Shown in pieces: positions 1 through 8,649 of a stretch of DNA of 44,075 bases (its first letter is position 1; each line of letters starts with the position of its first letter). The stretch lies in assembly GCA_003222085.1 (NCBI GenBank), contig QHUK01000036.1, positions 1 to 44,075 of the forward strand, written 5' to 3'. Under the pieces are notes generated by a model. The model had not been told where the DNA came from, did not search any database, and saw only the letters and a program-made list of their open reading frames with translations. Source of the stretch: Gemmatimonadota bacterium (lineage in GTDB: Bacteria > Gemmatimonadota > Gemmatimonadetes > Gemmatimonadales > GWC2-71-9). Made by a program: the position numbers and the translations under genes.

Positions 1-1
1 G

Positions 2-733
2 AAAGGCGACGTCCGGCGCGTCGAGCTCCAGGTCGAGGCGCTGCGGGTCGAGCGTGCGCGGGCGGACAGCCAGCACGTGCTCGCGGTCGATTCGGTGCGC
101 ACGCTGCTCGCCGCCGTCCAGGAGCGACTCGCCGCCCAGCAGGCGTACCTGGTGCAGCTGCGCGGTGACGTCAAGACCGACCTGCTGGCCGTGCAGCAGC
201 AGCTCGTGAGCGTCCAGGAGCTGACCGGACAGAGCCAACAGCGCCTGACGGAGCTGCGCGGGCGGCTCGAAGAGCAGGCCCGCCAGCCGGTGCCGGTCCT
301 GGATACCAGCCGCGGCGGAGCGGGCGTGCCGGTCGGGCCGTCGGGGAATCCGGCGGGCCCGGGGCCGGAACAGATGTACGACCTCGCCTATCAGCAGTAC
401 CGGGCGAGCCGCTACGGGACGGCCCGACTGGGCTTTCGGGAATTCCTGCGGCTGTTCCCCACCAACGAGCGGGCGCCCGACGCGCTCTACTTCATCGGTG
501 AGTCGTTAGCCGGGGAGAACGCGGATTCGGCCGCCGCGGTGTATCAGCAGGTCGTGAAGACCTATCCCACCTCGCCGCGCGCACCGGCGGCGCTCTACAA
601 GCTGGGCTTCCTCGCCGAGCAGCGCGGCAACAAGGCGGGGGCGCGGACATACTACGCCCGTGTGATCGCCGACTATCCGCGCGCTCCAGAGGCCAACCTC
701 GCGCGCGACAAGCTCCAGCGCCTGGGGCGGTAG
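2..733 (+). CDS. cpoB: Cell division coordinator CpoB / YbgF-like Tol-Pal periplasmic protein (5' truncated)
   Basis: The reading frame is open at the left edge, so the start and any signal peptide lie outside the window; about 243 residues are visible. The first ~95 residues are a Q/L/R-rich coiled coil with heptad-like spacing, followed by a short Pro/Gly linker. The C-terminal ~120 residues hold tandem TPR units (AYQQYRASRYGTARLGFREF, then the YPTSPRAPAALYKLG and YPRAPEANLARDKL types). Coiled coil plus C-terminal TPR is the CpoB/YbgF layout; the family links the Tol-Pal machine to septal peptidoglycan synthesis in the periplasm. It lies 55 nt upstream of tatC on the same strand. A generic TPR protein is the alternative; the architecture favours CpoB. 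Confidence 0.8.
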   Translation, partial: KGDVRRVELQVEALRVERARADSQHVLAVDSVRTLLAAVQERLAAQQAYLVQLRGDVKTDLLAVQQQLVSVQELTGQSQQRLTELRGRLEEQARQPVPVLDTSRGGAGVPVGPSGNPAGPGPEQMYDLAYQQYRASRYGTARLGFREFLRLFPTNERAPDALYFIGESLAGENADSAAAVYQQVVKTYPTSPRAPAALYKLGFLAEQRGNKAGARTYYARVIADYPRAPEANLARDKLQRLGR

Positions 734-734
734 C

Positions 735-787
735 CCGCTCCGGGGTCTGGGGCCGGGGGCCGGGGTCGGGGCGTCGGGGGGGGCCGG
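735..787 (+). repeat. G-rich heptamer-like array between cpoB and tatC
   Basis: The 55-nt gap is made almost entirely of G-rich units close to GGGGCCG/GGGTCTG with 7-nt periodicity. It resembles in style the heptamer arrays found elsewhere in the window, but no complementary partner is visible nearby. The run of Gs near 776-784 lies where the tatC ribosome-binding site should be. Membership of the family is uncertain. Confidence 0.35.
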
Positions 788-788
788 C

Positions 789-3700
789 GTGTCGGAGACG
801 CGTGACAACCGGGCCGAGATGCCGTTCCTCGACCACGTCGAGGAGCTGCGCTGGCGCATCCTCTACAGCCTGCTCGCCATCGTGGTCTGCACGCTGGCGG
901 GCTGGGTCATCGTCGAGCATGTGGACGTCATCGGTCTCCTCATCCGCCCGATCGCGCCGCTCATCCCCGGCGGCAAGCTCCGTGTCACCGGTCCCACCGA
1001 ACCGTTTTTCATCACCCTGAAGTTCGCCTTCGTGCTGGGGCTGGTGCTCGCGTCGCCGGTGGTGGGATACCACGTGTGGGCGTTCCTGGTGCCGGCGCTC
1101 TACCCGCGGGAGCGTCGACTCATCGTGCCGGCGCTGTCGATCGGGGCCCTCCTGTTCCTGGGGGGGGCCGCCGCCGCGTACTTCTGGGTGCTGCCGCGGG
1201 CGCTGGCCGTGTTGTTGAGCTTTCAGCAGGGGGTGTTCGACCCGCTGATCACGGCGGACAAGTACTTCGCGTTCGCGGCGCAGCTGATCATCGCCTTCGG
1301 CGTCGTGACCGAGCTGCCGCTCGTGATCGTGATCCTGGCCGCGCTCGGGCTCGTCACGCCCCAGTTTCTGGCGCGCAACCGCCGCTACGCGATCGTGATC
1401 TCGGCGGTGGCGGCCGCCCTGCTCGCGCCGCCCGACGCCGTCTCCATGGTCCTGATGATGGTGCCGTTGTGGCTCCTCTACGAGGTCGGGATCTGGTGCG
1501 CGTGGGTGGTCGAGCGGCGTCGCGCGCGCCGGGCGCGCGCGGCGGGGGGTGCGGCGAGCGCGGCCGGGCTCGCGGCCCTGCTCGTCCTGGGGGGCGGCGC
1601 GCTCGACGCCCAGACACCGCCGCCGTTCCGGCCGACTCGGGCCGACACGACGCCGCGCACCGCCGCGGACTCGGCCGCTCAGGGCCGCCTCGACACCGCC
1701 ACCGCTCGCCGGCTCGGCTTGCCGACCGGGCCGACGCGCAGCTTTCCGCCGTCCGACGCCGTGATCGACTCGCTCCTCAAGCTGCCGGGATTTCGCATCA
1801 CGCAGTATGTGTCCGATACGCTCATCGTCCAGGGTGGCGATACCGAGACCATTCATCTGCGCGGCGAAGCGTACGTGGAGCGGGAGGGCACGAAGCTCGA
1901 AGCGGACTCGATCCGCTACCACCAGCGGAGCTGTCGGCTCGACGCGATAGGGGATCCCCGCTTGTTCGATCAGGCGACGGTCATGGTGGGGGAAGGCATG
2001 CGGTACGACACCTGCATCAAGCGCGGGACGGTCCACAACGCGCTCACCGACTTCCAGCAGGGTGCCGCCCGCTGGTATGTGCGCGGCGACCTCGCGGTCG
2101 ACTCGGGCTCCACGCGCCTGTACGGCGCGAAGAGCGAAGTCACGTCCGATGAGAACCCCGTTCCCGATTACCACTTCTCCACGGGCCAGATGAAGTGGCT
2201 GAACAAGGATGTGATGGTTGCGCGCCCGGCCGTGCTCTACATCCACGACGTCCCGATCATGTGGCTCCCGTTCATCTTCCAGGACGTCCGCAAAGGGCGT
2301 CGCAGCGGCATCCTGGTGCCGCGCTTCGGACTCAACGACATCGTCCGCCCGGTCCGCAGTTACGAGCGCCACATCGTGAACGTCGGGTACTACCTCGCCA
2401 TCAACGACTACCTCGATGCGCTGGTCTCGATGGACTGGTACGCCGGGCGTTACGTGTCGGTTCGAGCCAAGAGCAGCTATAAGTGGCTCGACCGGTTCAT
2501 CGACGGGGGCATCTCGTTCGAGCGGTACGGCCAGCTCGACACACCCGGCTCCTCCATCCGCCTCGGCTGGCAGCACCAGCAGCGCTTTTCCTCGCGTACG
2601 CATTTCAACGCGAGCGTCGACTACTCGAGCAACACCCAGGTCATTGAGACCAACACCGTCAACCCGTTCCTCGCGACGGCGAGCCTCACCTCGCAGATGA
2701 GCTTCACGAAGCAGTTCGACTGGGGCACCCTCAGCATCGGCGGCAACCGGCGGCAGGAAGTCGGGAGCGGTCTCGTCTCGCAGACCATCCCGTCAGTCAG
2801 CCTCGCGCCATCCCCCATCAACATCACGCCGTCCATCACGTGGTCGCCCGGGTTTTCGTTCTCCAATCAGCAGTCGTTCCACCAGGTCCAGCCCCCGGTG
2901 CTCGTCCCCGGCGGCGCCTTGGACACGCTGTTCGCGGACAGCCGCGTCTCCACCCTGGGCTTACAGACACCCCTCCGCATCGGGCCCTGGAACTGGAGCA
3001 ACACCTTCGACGTGACCGACAACATCAGCAGCGCGCGGCAGGAGTTCGACATTCCGGATACGACGGCCCCCGGCGGGCTTCGCCGGGTGCTCTTCGACCA
3101 GACGTTCAGTACGGCCGTCAATTGGCAGACTTCCATCAACCTGCCCTCGCTGTTCACGGGAACCTGGAAGCTCCAGCCGGGCATCGCGATCGTGAACCAG
3201 ACCTCGGCGGGGCCGTTCATGATCCGCAATCAGTTCACCAACGGCCAATTCCTGCGGCAGGGCAAGCGGCTCCAGTTCAGCGCCGGCCTCAGTCCCACCT
3301 TCTTCGGATTCTTCCCGGGGATCGGGCCCATCGCCCGGATTCGGCATTCGGTCTCGCCGCTGATCAGCTACGCCTACGCGCCGGGGTCCACGGTCGACTC
3401 GGCCTTCGCGTACGCCGTCGATCCCACAGGCCGGAACTTCACCGCGCGCAGCGATCCCCAGCAAACGATCAGTCTCGGCCTGTCGCAGAACTTCGAGGCC
3501 AAGCTCAAGCCGCCGGTGGGCGACACGACCCAGCGGGCGGCGCGCAAGATCCGCCTCCTGAGCATCAACACGAGCTCGCTGTCCTACAACTTCGAGCAGG
3601 CGAAGGAGCCGGGTCATACCGGCTGGCAGACATCGTCGATCAACAACGCGTTCGCCTCGGACTTGCTCCCGGGCTTCTCGCTGAGCCTGACGCACGACTT

Positions 3701-4295
3701 GTGGAAGGGTCAGGTGGGCACCGACACGGCGAAGTTCGCCCCGTTCCTGACGAACGTCTCGGCCCAGTTCGCCATCACCCCGGCGACGATCCACGGCATC
3801 GCCGCCCTGTTCGGCCTGGGGGGGCGCTCCGCCACCAGCCCCCCCCCCGCCGCCACCCCGACGCCCGCGGGAACCGAGGGCCCCTTGGGTGGCGCTGGTG
3901 GACTCGGTCAGAAGGGCTTTACGGGGCCGGGCGCCCTGCCGATCGGCGGCGGGGGCAAGGGGTTCAACCTGTCGATCAACTACACCAGGACGCGCACGCG
4001 CCCGCAGGCGGATACCGGATTCGTCGGCGCGAGTGCGGGGAGCCAGCAGCTGGGACTTCGCCTCTCATTCCAGCCGACGGCGCATTGGTCGGCGACGTGG
4101 GATTCGAACTACAATTTCGACACACGGCAGTTCGGCGCTCACGCCATTCGCCTCGAGCGCGATCTGCACCGGTGGCACGCGAGCTTCTCGTTTCTGAAGT
4201 CCCCGAACGGCAACTTCGCCTTCAGCTTCTATGTCGCCCTGCTGGATCAGCCCGACATCAAGTTCGACTACGAGCAGCAGTCCTTCACCCAGTAG
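789..4295 (+). CDS. tatC-lptD: TatC fused in frame to an LptD-like LPS-assembly outer-membrane protein
   Basis: A single 1168-codon frame starting at GTG holds two complete proteins. Residues 1-245 are TatC: the N-terminal FLDHVEELRWRI signature, the WAFLVPALYPRERR loop, FGVVTELPL with the conserved glutamate, and six hydrophobic segments. At residues 240-274 there is an arginine-rich stretch, a hydrophobic segment and an A-L-D-A/Q signal-peptidase-like site. Residues ~335-480 form an OstA/LptA-like domain, then the LptD-typical WLPFIFQDVRKGRRSG segment and a long beta-rich barrel to the end. TatC is the receptor of twin-arginine export; LptD inserts LPS into the outer membrane. There is no stop between them. 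Either this is a polyprotein whose internal signal peptide releases LptD, or lptD starts internally at GTG 1506. An assembly error removing a stop cannot be excluded. Confidence 0.9.
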   Translation: MSETRDNRAEMPFLDHVEELRWRILYSLLAIVVCTLAGWVIVEHVDVIGLLIRPIAPLIPGGKLRVTGPTEPFFITLKFAFVLGLVLASPVVGYHVWAFLVPALYPRERRLIVPALSIGALLFLGGAAAAYFWVLPRALAVLLSFQQGVFDPLITADKYFAFAAQLIIAFGVVTELPLVIVILAALGLVTPQFLARNRRYAIVISAVAAALLAPPDAVSMVLMMVPLWLLYEVGIWCAWVVERRRARRARAAGGAASAAGLAALLVLGGGALDAQTPPPFRPTRADTTPRTAADSAAQGRLDTATARRLGLPTGPTRSFPPSDAVIDSLLKLPGFRITQYVSDTLIVQGGDTETIHLRGEAYVEREGTKLEADSIRYHQRSCRLDAIGDPRLFDQATVMVGEGMRYDTCIKRGTVHNALTDFQQGAARWYVRGDLAVDSGSTRLYGAKSEVTSDENPVPDYHFSTGQMKWLNKDVMVARPAVLYIHDVPIMWLPFIFQDVRKGRRSGILVPRFGLNDIVRPVRSYERHIVNVGYYLAINDYLDALVSMDWYAGRYVSVRAKSSYKWLDRFIDGGISFERYGQLDTPGSSIRLGWQHQQRFSSRTHFNASVDYSSNTQVIETNTVNPFLATASLTSQMSFTKQFDWGTLSIGGNRRQEVGSGLVSQTIPSVSLAPSPINITPSITWSPGFSFSNQQSFHQVQPPVLVPGGALDTLFADSRVSTLGLQTPLRIGPWNWSNTFDVTDNISSARQEFDIPDTTAPGGLRRVLFDQTFSTAVNWQTSINLPSLFTGTWKLQPGIAIVNQTSAGPFMIRNQFTNGQFLRQGKRLQFSAGLSPTFFGFFPGIGPIARIRHSVSPLISYAYAPGSTVDSAFAYAVDPTGRNFTARSDPQQTISLGLSQNFEAKLKPPVGDTTQRAARKIRLLSINTSSLSYNFEQAKEPGHTGWQTSSINNAFASDLLPGFSLSLTHDLWKGQVGTDTAKFAPFLTNVSAQFAITPATIHGIAALFGLGGRSATSPPPAATPTPAGTEGPLGGAGGLGQKGFTGPGALPIGGGGKGFNLSINYTRTRTRPQADTGFVGASAGSQQLGLRLSFQPTAHWSATWDSNYNFDTRQFGAHAIRLERDLHRWHASFSFLKSPNGNFAFSFYVALLDQPDIKFDYEQQSFTQ

Positions 4296-4317
4296 TCGTC
4301 CCCTCCAGATGACACAG

Positions 4318-4336
4318 CCGGCGCGGCGCCGGTTTC
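4318..4336 (+). terminator. Possible GC-rich stem-loop after the tatC-lptD frame
   Basis: A short GC palindrome (CCGGC, 5-nt loop, GCCGG) is followed by TTTCC, 20-40 nt downstream of the stop codon. The T tract is minimal, so this is only a weak candidate for an intrinsic terminator. Confidence 0.25.
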
Positions 4337-4416
4337 CAACTGCCGCGGCGTGTGGCACTTACGTGTCGGCATGCCGCGTGCGTTCTCCCCGGCCGACCTG
4401 CAGCCCTGAGGATGCC

Positions 4417-5295
4417 ATGCGGCTCTCGCTTTGCTCATTGTTGGTCTTCGCCGGTCTCGGCGCCGTTGCGTGCAGTGAGAACACGACGGCCGCGTCCACC
4501 CCGCTCGAGGCGCCGGCGAGCCTCAGCTCGATCTCGCTCGACAGCGCGATTCACCTCGACTGGGCGGACAACGCGTACCAATCCGATCCCAGCCGCTTCT
4601 CGATATACCGCGTGTACAGCGCGAGCTACGACCTGGATCGTGGGCTTTGCGGCACCGACTGGTTCGCAGAAGGGACCACGGTCTCACACACGTTCCTTGT
4701 CGCGCAGCTACGGAACGGCGTGCCACGCTGCTTTGCCACGTCCGCCATCAGTACCGACGGGCTGGAGAGCGAGTGGTCGCCGCTGTGGCAGGACACCCCG
4801 CGGCCCGACGGCCGCAATAGGCTGGTCTGGGCGGTCGGCGTGAACACGCCGCAAGCGGGCTTTCGGTTCTGGCTGGACGGGAACGCCAACGGGTACGGCG
4901 ACCCGGGCGAGCTGGGCCTGGTGCAAGACGGCAACCGCAGCGACATCGATTTCTCGGTCTTCGTGGAGCCGGCCGATTCGTCGCTCTGGCTCGTGCCGGA
5001 GTTCGCGGGGGACTCCATGCAACTGTATCAGAGCTCGCCGGTGGCCGATCTGACGTCCATCGACTTCGCACCGGCGACGGGGTACGGCCGCGATACGATC
5101 CAGGCCGTCCCCGGCTACGGCTACGTATTCCAGCGGCTGGAAAGCGGGCAGTACCACTACGCGGGCCTGCGTGTCACCGCGGTGAGCCGCCAGTACGTGA
5201 TCTTCGACTGGAGCGTGCAGACGGATTCAGGGAACGCGGAGCTGGTGCCGCCGAAGCGGGCGGCGTCGAGTGGGCAGGCGGTAGCGTCGAGGTAG
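4417..5295 (+). CDS. Hypothetical lipoprotein with fibronectin-III-like N-terminal region
   Basis: The ATG at 4417 gives 292 residues beginning with a short signal peptide and the lipobox A-V-A-C, with the lipidated cysteine at residue 19, so the mature protein should be membrane-anchored. After a Thr/Ala/Pro linker, the segment SISLDSAIHLDWADNA...FSIYRVY resembles an FN3-like beta-sandwich edge, as seen in many surface lipoproteins. The C-terminal half (FWLDGNANGYGDPGEL onward) is beta-rich with several W/Y/F residues and is not assigned to a family. No catalytic motif is evident. It stands alone between tatC-lptD and the hut operon. The function is unknown. Confidence 0.75.
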   Translation: MRLSLCSLLVFAGLGAVACSENTTAASTPLEAPASLSSISLDSAIHLDWADNAYQSDPSRFSIYRVYSASYDLDRGLCGTDWFAEGTTVSHTFLVAQLRNGVPRCFATSAISTDGLESEWSPLWQDTPRPDGRNRLVWAVGVNTPQAGFRFWLDGNANGYGDPGELGLVQDGNRSDIDFSVFVEPADSSLWLVPEFAGDSMQLYQSSPVADLTSIDFAPATGYGRDTIQAVPGYGYVFQRLESGQYHYAGLRVTAVSRQYVIFDWSVQTDSGNAELVPPKRAASSGQAVASR

Positions 5296-5317
5296 ACGCC
5301 GTGTCGGCGTCTCCCTT
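5295..5317 (+). terminator. Stem-loop after the lipoprotein gene
   Basis: A perfect 7-bp stem (GACGCCG / CGGCGTC) with a TGT loop begins right at the stop codon of the lipoprotein gene and is followed by TCCCTT. Placement between two functionally unrelated genes suits a terminator, but the T tract is poor. Confidence 0.4.
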
Positions 5318-5354
5318 GGCGTCTCGCCACTCGTGCACGTAGCTTTCCTCCCGC

Positions 5355-6839
5355 ATGCCCGCCTCTGTTACCATAGACGGCCTCTCCCTCTCGATCGCGG
5401 ACGTCGTCGCCGTCGCGCGCCACGGCGTGCCCGTCGCCCTCGCCCCGCACGCGCTGGCGGCGGTGACCGCATCGCGCCGCACCATCGAGGCCGCCGCCGC
5501 CCGTGGTGACACGATCTACGGCGTCAACACCGGCTTCGGGAAGCTCGCCCATGTGCGCATCAAGCCGGAGCAGACGCGCGAGCTGCAGCTCAATCTGATC
5601 CGCAGCCATGCGTCGGGCGTCGGCGACCCACTGCCTGTCGACGCCGTGCGAGCGATGATGCTGCTGCGCGCCAATGTGCTGGTGCGCGGGACGAGCGGCG
5701 TGCGACCGGCGTTGCCCCAGCTCATCGTCGAGATGCTGAATGCCCAGGTGCACCCGCGCGTTCCCTCGCAGGGCAGCGTCGGAGCGTCGGGCGATCTCGC
5801 GCCGCTCGCGCATCTGGCCCTCGCGATGATCGGCGAGGGTGCGGACGGCGAGGCGCTCCGGGCCCGGCGGCTGCGACCCCTCACCCTGGAGGCCAAAGAG
5901 GGACTGGCGTTCGTGAACGGGACGCAGGCGCAGACGGGGATGGCGGCGCTCGCCGTCCACGACGCCTGGGTACTGTGGCGCACCGCCCACGCGGCGGCGG
6001 CGATGAGTCTCGAGGCGGTCCGGGGCACGCCGGAGCCGTTCGACCAACGGATCCACGACGCCCGCCCTCACCCCCTCCAGCAGCGCTCCGCGGCGCTGTT
6101 GCGCGAGTTGCTCGCCGGCTCGGAAATCCGCGAGTCGCACCGTCAGAACGACCCGCGCGTGCAGGACGCTTATTCATTGCGCTGCACGCCCCAGGTGCTG
6201 GGCGCGGTGGGAGAAGCGCTCGCGTTCGCCGAGCGGCTGGTCACGACCGAGCTGAACGCGGCGACCGATAACCCGCTCGTGTTCGATGACGACGTGCTCT
6301 CCGGCGGCAACTTTCACGGGCAGCCGATCGCCCTGGCACTGGACCTGATCGGCATCGCGCTCGCCACGCTCGCCGGGCTCGCGGAACGGCGGATCGAGCG
6401 CATCGTCAACCCGGACCTGTCCTCCGGGCTGCCGCCCTTCCTGGCGCGGAATCCGGGCGTCGAGTCGGGGTTCATGACCCCACAGATCGCCGCCGCGGCG
6501 CTCGTTGCCGAGTGCCGGGTGCTCGCGACGCCGGCCAGCGTCCAGTCCGTGCCCACCGAGGGGAACCAGGAGGACGTCGTCCCGATGGGCATGACCGCGG
6601 CGTGGAAGGCGGAGCGGATCCTCGGGAACGCAGCGCGCATCGTCGCCGTGGAGCTGCTCGCGGGGGCTCAGGGGCTGGAATACCTGAAACCGCTCCGGCC
6701 CGGGCAGGGCGTGGCGCGCACGTACGCGGCGGTGCGCGCCGTGGCCGCGGCACTCGACGGCGACCGGCCCCTGACGGCGGACATTGAGCTCGTGGCCGCT
6801 GGCATCCGCGAGGGAAAGTTCGATCCGGAGCGGCAATGA
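5355..6839 (+). CDS. hutH: Histidine ammonia-lyase
   Basis: The 494-residue protein has the usual family length. It deaminates L-histidine to trans-urocanate in the cytoplasm, the first step of histidine degradation. The A144-S145-G146 triplet (in VGASGDLAPLAH) is the sequence that cyclises into the MIO electrophile. YGVNTGFGKL near residue 55, the TDNPLVF segment and QIAAAALVAEC are further family landmarks. The ATG at 5355 places this N-terminus in register with known HutH proteins. It is followed, after heptamer element A, by hutU and hutI, so this is a hut operon. No hutG, hutF or hutC regulator is visible in the window. Confidence 0.97.
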   Translation: MPASVTIDGLSLSIADVVAVARHGVPVALAPHALAAVTASRRTIEAAAARGDTIYGVNTGFGKLAHVRIKPEQTRELQLNLIRSHASGVGDPLPVDAVRAMMLLRANVLVRGTSGVRPALPQLIVEMLNAQVHPRVPSQGSVGASGDLAPLAHLALAMIGEGADGEALRARRLRPLTLEAKEGLAFVNGTQAQTGMAALAVHDAWVLWRTAHAAAAMSLEAVRGTPEPFDQRIHDARPHPLQQRSAALLRELLAGSEIRESHRQNDPRVQDAYSLRCTPQVLGAVGEALAFAERLVTTELNAATDNPLVFDDDVLSGGNFHGQPIALALDLIGIALATLAGLAERRIERIVNPDLSSGLPPFLARNPGVESGFMTPQIAAAALVAECRVLATPASVQSVPTEGNQEDVVPMGMTAAWKAERILGNAARIVAVELLAGAQGLEYLKPLRPGQGVARTYAAVRAVAAALDGDRPLTADIELVAAGIREGKFDPERQ

Positions 6840-6962
6840 CAACGCGAAACCTCGAAACGCGGAAGTGGGAACGCGGAACGCGGAACAGCAATGGTGGGTC
6901 GGGCACGGCGTCGACTCTTCCCTCTCTGTTCCGCGTTCCGCGTTCCACGTTCCCCGTTGACG
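6840..6962 (+). repeat. Heptamer inverted-repeat element A (GGAACGC type) between hutH and hutU
   Basis: The left arm (about 6841-6887) consists of variants of GGAACGC; the right arm (about 6928-6961) is the complementary GCGTTCC series; a ~40-nt core lies between. The left arm and the first ~12 nt of core closely match, in inverted orientation, the right part of element B at 25101-25180. The element fills almost the entire hutH-hutU gap. In RNA it would fold into a long hairpin within the hut mRNA. Confidence 0.85.
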
Positions 6963-6978
6963 GGGAGCCCCGGGTGCC

Positions 6979-8649
6979 ATGACCTCCCCCCGAGTCGTCC
7001 GCGCGCCGCGCGGTGCGGTGCGATCCTGCAAAGGCTGGATCCAGGAAGCGGCGCTCCGGATGCTGATGAACAACCTCGATCCGGAGGTGGCGGAACGCCC
7101 CCAGGACCTGGTGGTGTACGGCGGCACCGGGAAGGCGGCCCGCGACTGGCCCGCGTTCGACGCGATCTGCCGCACGCTGCTCACCCTGGCCGACGACGAG
7201 ACCTTGCTGGTGCAGTCGGGAAAGCCGGTCGGCGTTTTCACGACTCACCCGGACGCTCCCCGGGTGCTCATCGCGAATGCGAATCTGGTCGGGCGCTGGG
7301 CGACGTGGGACGTGTTCCGCGAGCTCGAGCGCCAGGGCCTGATCATGTACGGCCAGATGACCGCCGGGTCGTGGATCTACATCGGCACCCAGGGGATCCT
7401 GCAAGGGACTTACGAGACGTTCGGCGCCATGGCGCGGCGGCACTTCGGGGGATCGCTGCGGGGGCGCATCGTCCTGACCGGGGGCCTGGGCGGCATGGGA
7501 GGCGCGCAACCGCTCGCGGCGACGATGAACGACGGCGTGTGTCTCGCGGTGGAGGTGGACCCGGCGCGCGTGCAGCGCCGCCTCGAGACCCGCTACCTCG
7601 ATCGCTCCACCGCCTCCTTGGACGAGGCGGTGGGCTGGTGCGAGGAGGCGAAGCGGACGGCGCGACCGCTCTCGGTGGGCCTGGTCGGCAACTGTGCCGA
7701 CGTGCTGCCGGAGCTCGCGCGCCGGGGGTTCGTCCCGGATGCGCTGACGGACCAGACGTCGGCCCACGATCCGCTGAACGGATACATCCCTGCGGGGCTC
7801 AGCGTGGAGCGGGCGACGGCGCTGCGGCGGAGCGCGCCGGCGGAGTACGTGCAACGGTCGGTGGCGAGCATCGTGGCGCACGTGGAAGCCATGCTCGCCC
7901 TCAAACGTCGCGGCGCGGTCGCCTTCGATTACGGCAACAACATCCGGGCGCAGGCGCGGGACGCCGGGGTCACCGACGCGTTCGAGATCCCGGGCTTCGT
8001 TCCGGAGTACATCCGGCCCCTGTTCTGCGAGGGCAAGGGGCCGTTCCGGTGGGTGGCGCTTTCGGGCGACGCCGCCGACCTGCACCGCACCGACCGCCTG
8101 GTGCTCGAGCTCTTCCCCGAGCACGAGCACCTGCGCCGCTGGATCCGGCTCGCGCAGGAGCGGGTGGCGTTCCAGGGGCTGCCCGCCCGCATCTGCTGGC
8201 TGGGTCAGGGGGAACGGGCGCAATTCGGTTGCGCGCTGAACGAGCTGGTGCAGCGGGGCGAGATCGGTGCGCCCGTGGTCATCGGGCGCGACCACCTGGA
8301 CACCGGCTCCGTCGCGTCCCCGTTTCGCGAGACGGAGGCGATGAAGGACGGCTCGGACGCGATCGCCGACTGGGCGATCCTCAACGCGCTGCTCAACACG
8401 GCGTCGGGGGCGGCGTGGGTCTCGTTCCATCACGGCGGCGGCGTCGGCATCGGGAACTCGCTGCACGCGGGGCAGGTGAGCGTGGCGGATGGGTCGCCGT
8501 CGGCGGCGCAGCGGCTCGAGCGGGTCCTCACGAACGATCCGGGCCTCGGCGTGGCGCGCCACGCCGACGCGGGGTACCCCGAGGCGCTCGCCGCGGCCCG
8601 GCGGCATGGGATCCGGCTCCCGATGCGGGAGGGGGGAGCGGGCGACTGA
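6979..8649 (+). CDS. hutU: Urocanate hydratase (urocanase)
   Basis: The 556-residue protein has the expected length. It converts urocanate to imidazolonepropionate with tightly bound NAD+. Landmarks are [12 protein letters not shown] near the N-terminus, QSGKPVGVF, the [13 protein letters not shown] nucleotide-binding glycine-rich loop, [23 protein letters not shown] and the C-terminal [19 protein letters not shown]. The ATG at 6979 is used; 17 nt separate it from heptamer element A. The stop at 8647-8649 overlaps the probable hutI start, which implies translational coupling. Confidence 0.97.
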   Translation: MTSPRVVRAPRGAVRSCKGWIQEAALRMLMNNLDPEVAERPQDLVVYGGTGKAARDWPAFDAICRTLLTLADDETLLVQSGKPVGVFTTHPDAPRVLIANANLVGRWATWDVFRELERQGLIMYGQMTAGSWIYIGTQGILQGTYETFGAMARRHFGGSLRGRIVLTGGLGGMGGAQPLAATMNDGVCLAVEVDPARVQRRLETRYLDRSTASLDEAVGWCEEAKRTARPLSVGLVGNCADVLPELARRGFVPDALTDQTSAHDPLNGYIPAGLSVERATALRRSAPAEYVQRSVASIVAHVEAMLALKRRGAVAFDYGNNIRAQARDAGVTDAFEIPGFVPEYIRPLFCEGKGPFRWVALSGDAADLHRTDRLVLELFPEHEHLRRWIRLAQERVAFQGLPARICWLGQGERAQFGCALNELVQRGEIGAPVVIGRDHLDTGSVASPFRETEAMKDGSDAIADWAILNALLNTASGAAWVSFHHGGGVGIGNSLHAGQVSVADGSPSAAQRLERVLTNDPGLGVARHADAGYPEALAAARRHGIRLPMREGGAGD

